NCBI GenBank assembly: GCA_030428405.1
Contig: JAUIEH010000001.1
Span: forward strand, 17,538-81,537
Reading direction: 5' to 3'
DNA from: Alphaproteobacteria bacterium
Lineage (GTDB): Bacteria > Pseudomonadota > Alphaproteobacteria > Caulobacterales > Maricaulaceae
DNA: 64,000 nucleotides
Both the position numbers and the translations under genes were made by a program. The notes under the pieces are model-generated. The model saw nothing but the letters and a program-made list of their open reading frames with translations, did not search any database and was not told the DNA's origin. Shown here piece after piece: positions 63,266 to 64,000 of this stretch; the stretch's first letter is position 1; the number at the start of each line of letters is the position of its first letter.

Positions 63266-63688
63266 TTAAGCCGCCGAACGCGGATGATCGGTGCGCGACT
63301 TTTCTACTGCGGCGCGGAATTCGATGGGCGCGGCCATTTGCGGCATTTGAATTTCCGCATCGCCCGTGCCCGAAACCCGCAGCGAGCCGAAATTGAAGAT
63401 TCGGCCGAACACTCCCTGGCGCAGCTCGACGCTTTCCACGCTTTCGGAAGCGATTTCCTCCGTCGTTCGTGTAAAGAAGCCACGCTTCAGCACGACCCTG
63501 CGATTGGTCACGCCGAAATCGGTCGTCATCATGCGGCTCACCATCCAGGCGAACGCAATCACGCCGATCACGACCCAGCCGAACAAGATCAGCGCCGCCC
63601 AGGCGAGAACCCAACGCAGCCAGTGAAATCGGCCGCGATAGATGATGTGTTCGCCGGTCGTCAGGCTTTTATCGAGATAGCTTTGCAT
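63266..63688 (-). CDS. PH-domain (bPH2/YdbS-like) membrane protein
   Basis: 140 residues from MQSYLDKSLTTGEH at 63688, the usual start of this family; a longer start at 63751 is possible. Two membrane helices (WVLAWAALILFGWVVIGVIAFAWMV) are followed by the bacterial PH-like domain FGVTNRRVVLKRGFFTRTTEEIASESVESVELRQGVFGRIFNFGSLRVSG (given here in part; key marks TNRRVV and FGSLRV). Role unknown. It lies 29 bases from the YihY gene, likely in one unit. Confidence 0.88.
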   Translation of the reverse strand: MQSYLDKSLTTGEHIIYRGRFHWLRWVLAWAALILFGWVVIGVIAFAWMVSRMMTTDFGVTNRRVVLKRGFFTRTTEEIASESVESVELRQGVFGRIFNFGSLRVSGTGDAEIQMPQMAAPIEFRAAVEKSRTDHPRSAA

Positions 63689-63977
63689 AACTCGCTTCGC
63701 TGTTTTTCGGAGCGCGGCGTCGCTGAAGATCCTGCGCGCAGCCGCCTGCATTCTTCACTCAACTCAACGTCTCACACGGTCGCCGGTTCCCCGGCGGCGC
63801 GGATTGGCGGGTGGCTCGGGCGGAGCGGCCCGGCGCTGACGCGGCGGCAATTTTGCTGAGCAGGGTGCAAGCCCGCCGCAGTTTCGAGCCGCAGCAAGCG
63901 TTACAGGGCGCCGCGAAGACCTCGAAATCATTCTGAGAACGCGCCGGTTTTACTCCGGCGACTTTGCTGCTTGCATA

Positions 63978-63997
63978 CATACCAACTGATTGGTATG
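63978..63997. promoter_or_regulatory. TetR-type palindromic operator at window end
   Basis: CATACCAA-CTGA-TTGGTATG, perfect eight-base arms around four bases. This sequence type is a common TetR/AcrR-family operator. The gene it controls probably begins to the right, outside the window. Confidence 0.65.
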
Positions 63998-64000
63998 AAT

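Overview
The window is GC-rich DNA of alphaproteobacterial character. The evidence is the trb gene order with its DUF2840, DUF3363 and DUF2274 accessory families, the codon use, and the metal-resistance gene set; the order is not resolvable by eye. About 1-62 kb looks like the inside of an integrative and conjugative element or similar genomic island. The last 1.7 kb (YihY-type membrane protein, PH-domain protein, a TetR-type operator) looks like chromosome backbone. No integrase, transposase, rRNA, intact tRNA or CRISPR array was seen.

Layout. (1) 1-578: 3' part of a b-type cytochrome gene. (2) 883-19228: conjugation region, with a HTH protein, DUF2840, a TraF-like S26 peptidase, a DUF3363 relaxase, a cargo pocket (unknown 297-aa protein; DUF3644/HEPN-like protein plus an 82-aa partner), the coupling protein TraG, a ribbon-helix-helix protein, trbBCDE-J-LFGI, DUF2274 and an AlpA-like regulator. 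(3) 19257-20939: a hipBA toxin-antitoxin pair behind four palindromic operators. (4) 21263-38805: copper/silver region, with a cusCBAF efflux operon, acyltransferase, CsoR-controlled copA operon, a CnrYXH-type extracytoplasmic sigma module, a CDF-like transporter, copCD, a Met/His-rich lipoprotein and a PepSY protein. (5) 39148-47273: a czcCBA-type divalent-metal efflux operon with a short CDF exporter, a MerR-family regulator and a CzcN-like methyltransferase. (6) 47316-51757: hydrolase, MerT-like protein and a MerR-controlled operon of thioredoxin-like lipoprotein, membrane protein and GDCCVxC protein, with no mercuric reductase. (7) 51831-54256: arsR, acr3 and a second GDCCVxC copy. (8) 54272-61769: a frameshifted DUF1905 remnant, a Fic protein and a 1767-residue NTPase with a nuclease-like N-terminus, resembling STAND/Avs antiphage proteins. 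(9) 62304-62330: a tRNA-Leu 3'-end-like fragment, a possible attachment site.

How the parts work together. The main regulatory observation is a repeated promoter-like motif, (G/A)AGGG(G/C/A)-N14/15-GCGTA. It occurs just upstream of seven transcription units between 27.8 and 38.9 kb: cusCBAF, acyltransferase, cnrYXH, lipoprotein-CDF, copCD, Met-rich lipoprotein and PepSY. This suggests that the CnrH-like sigma factor drives a periplasmic metal-stress regulon, that CsoR separately controls cytoplasmic copper export, that a CadR-like MerR protein controls the czc operon and the czcN-like gene, and that a second MerR protein controls the unusual thioredoxin/GDCCVxC operon.

The best candidates for undescribed biology are this sigma regulon, the reductase-less mer-like operon with its two GDCCVxC paralogues and a pair of GCE...GRxTH...C membrane proteins, the 1767-aa NTPase next to the Fic gene, and the HEPN-like cargo inside the conjugation locus.
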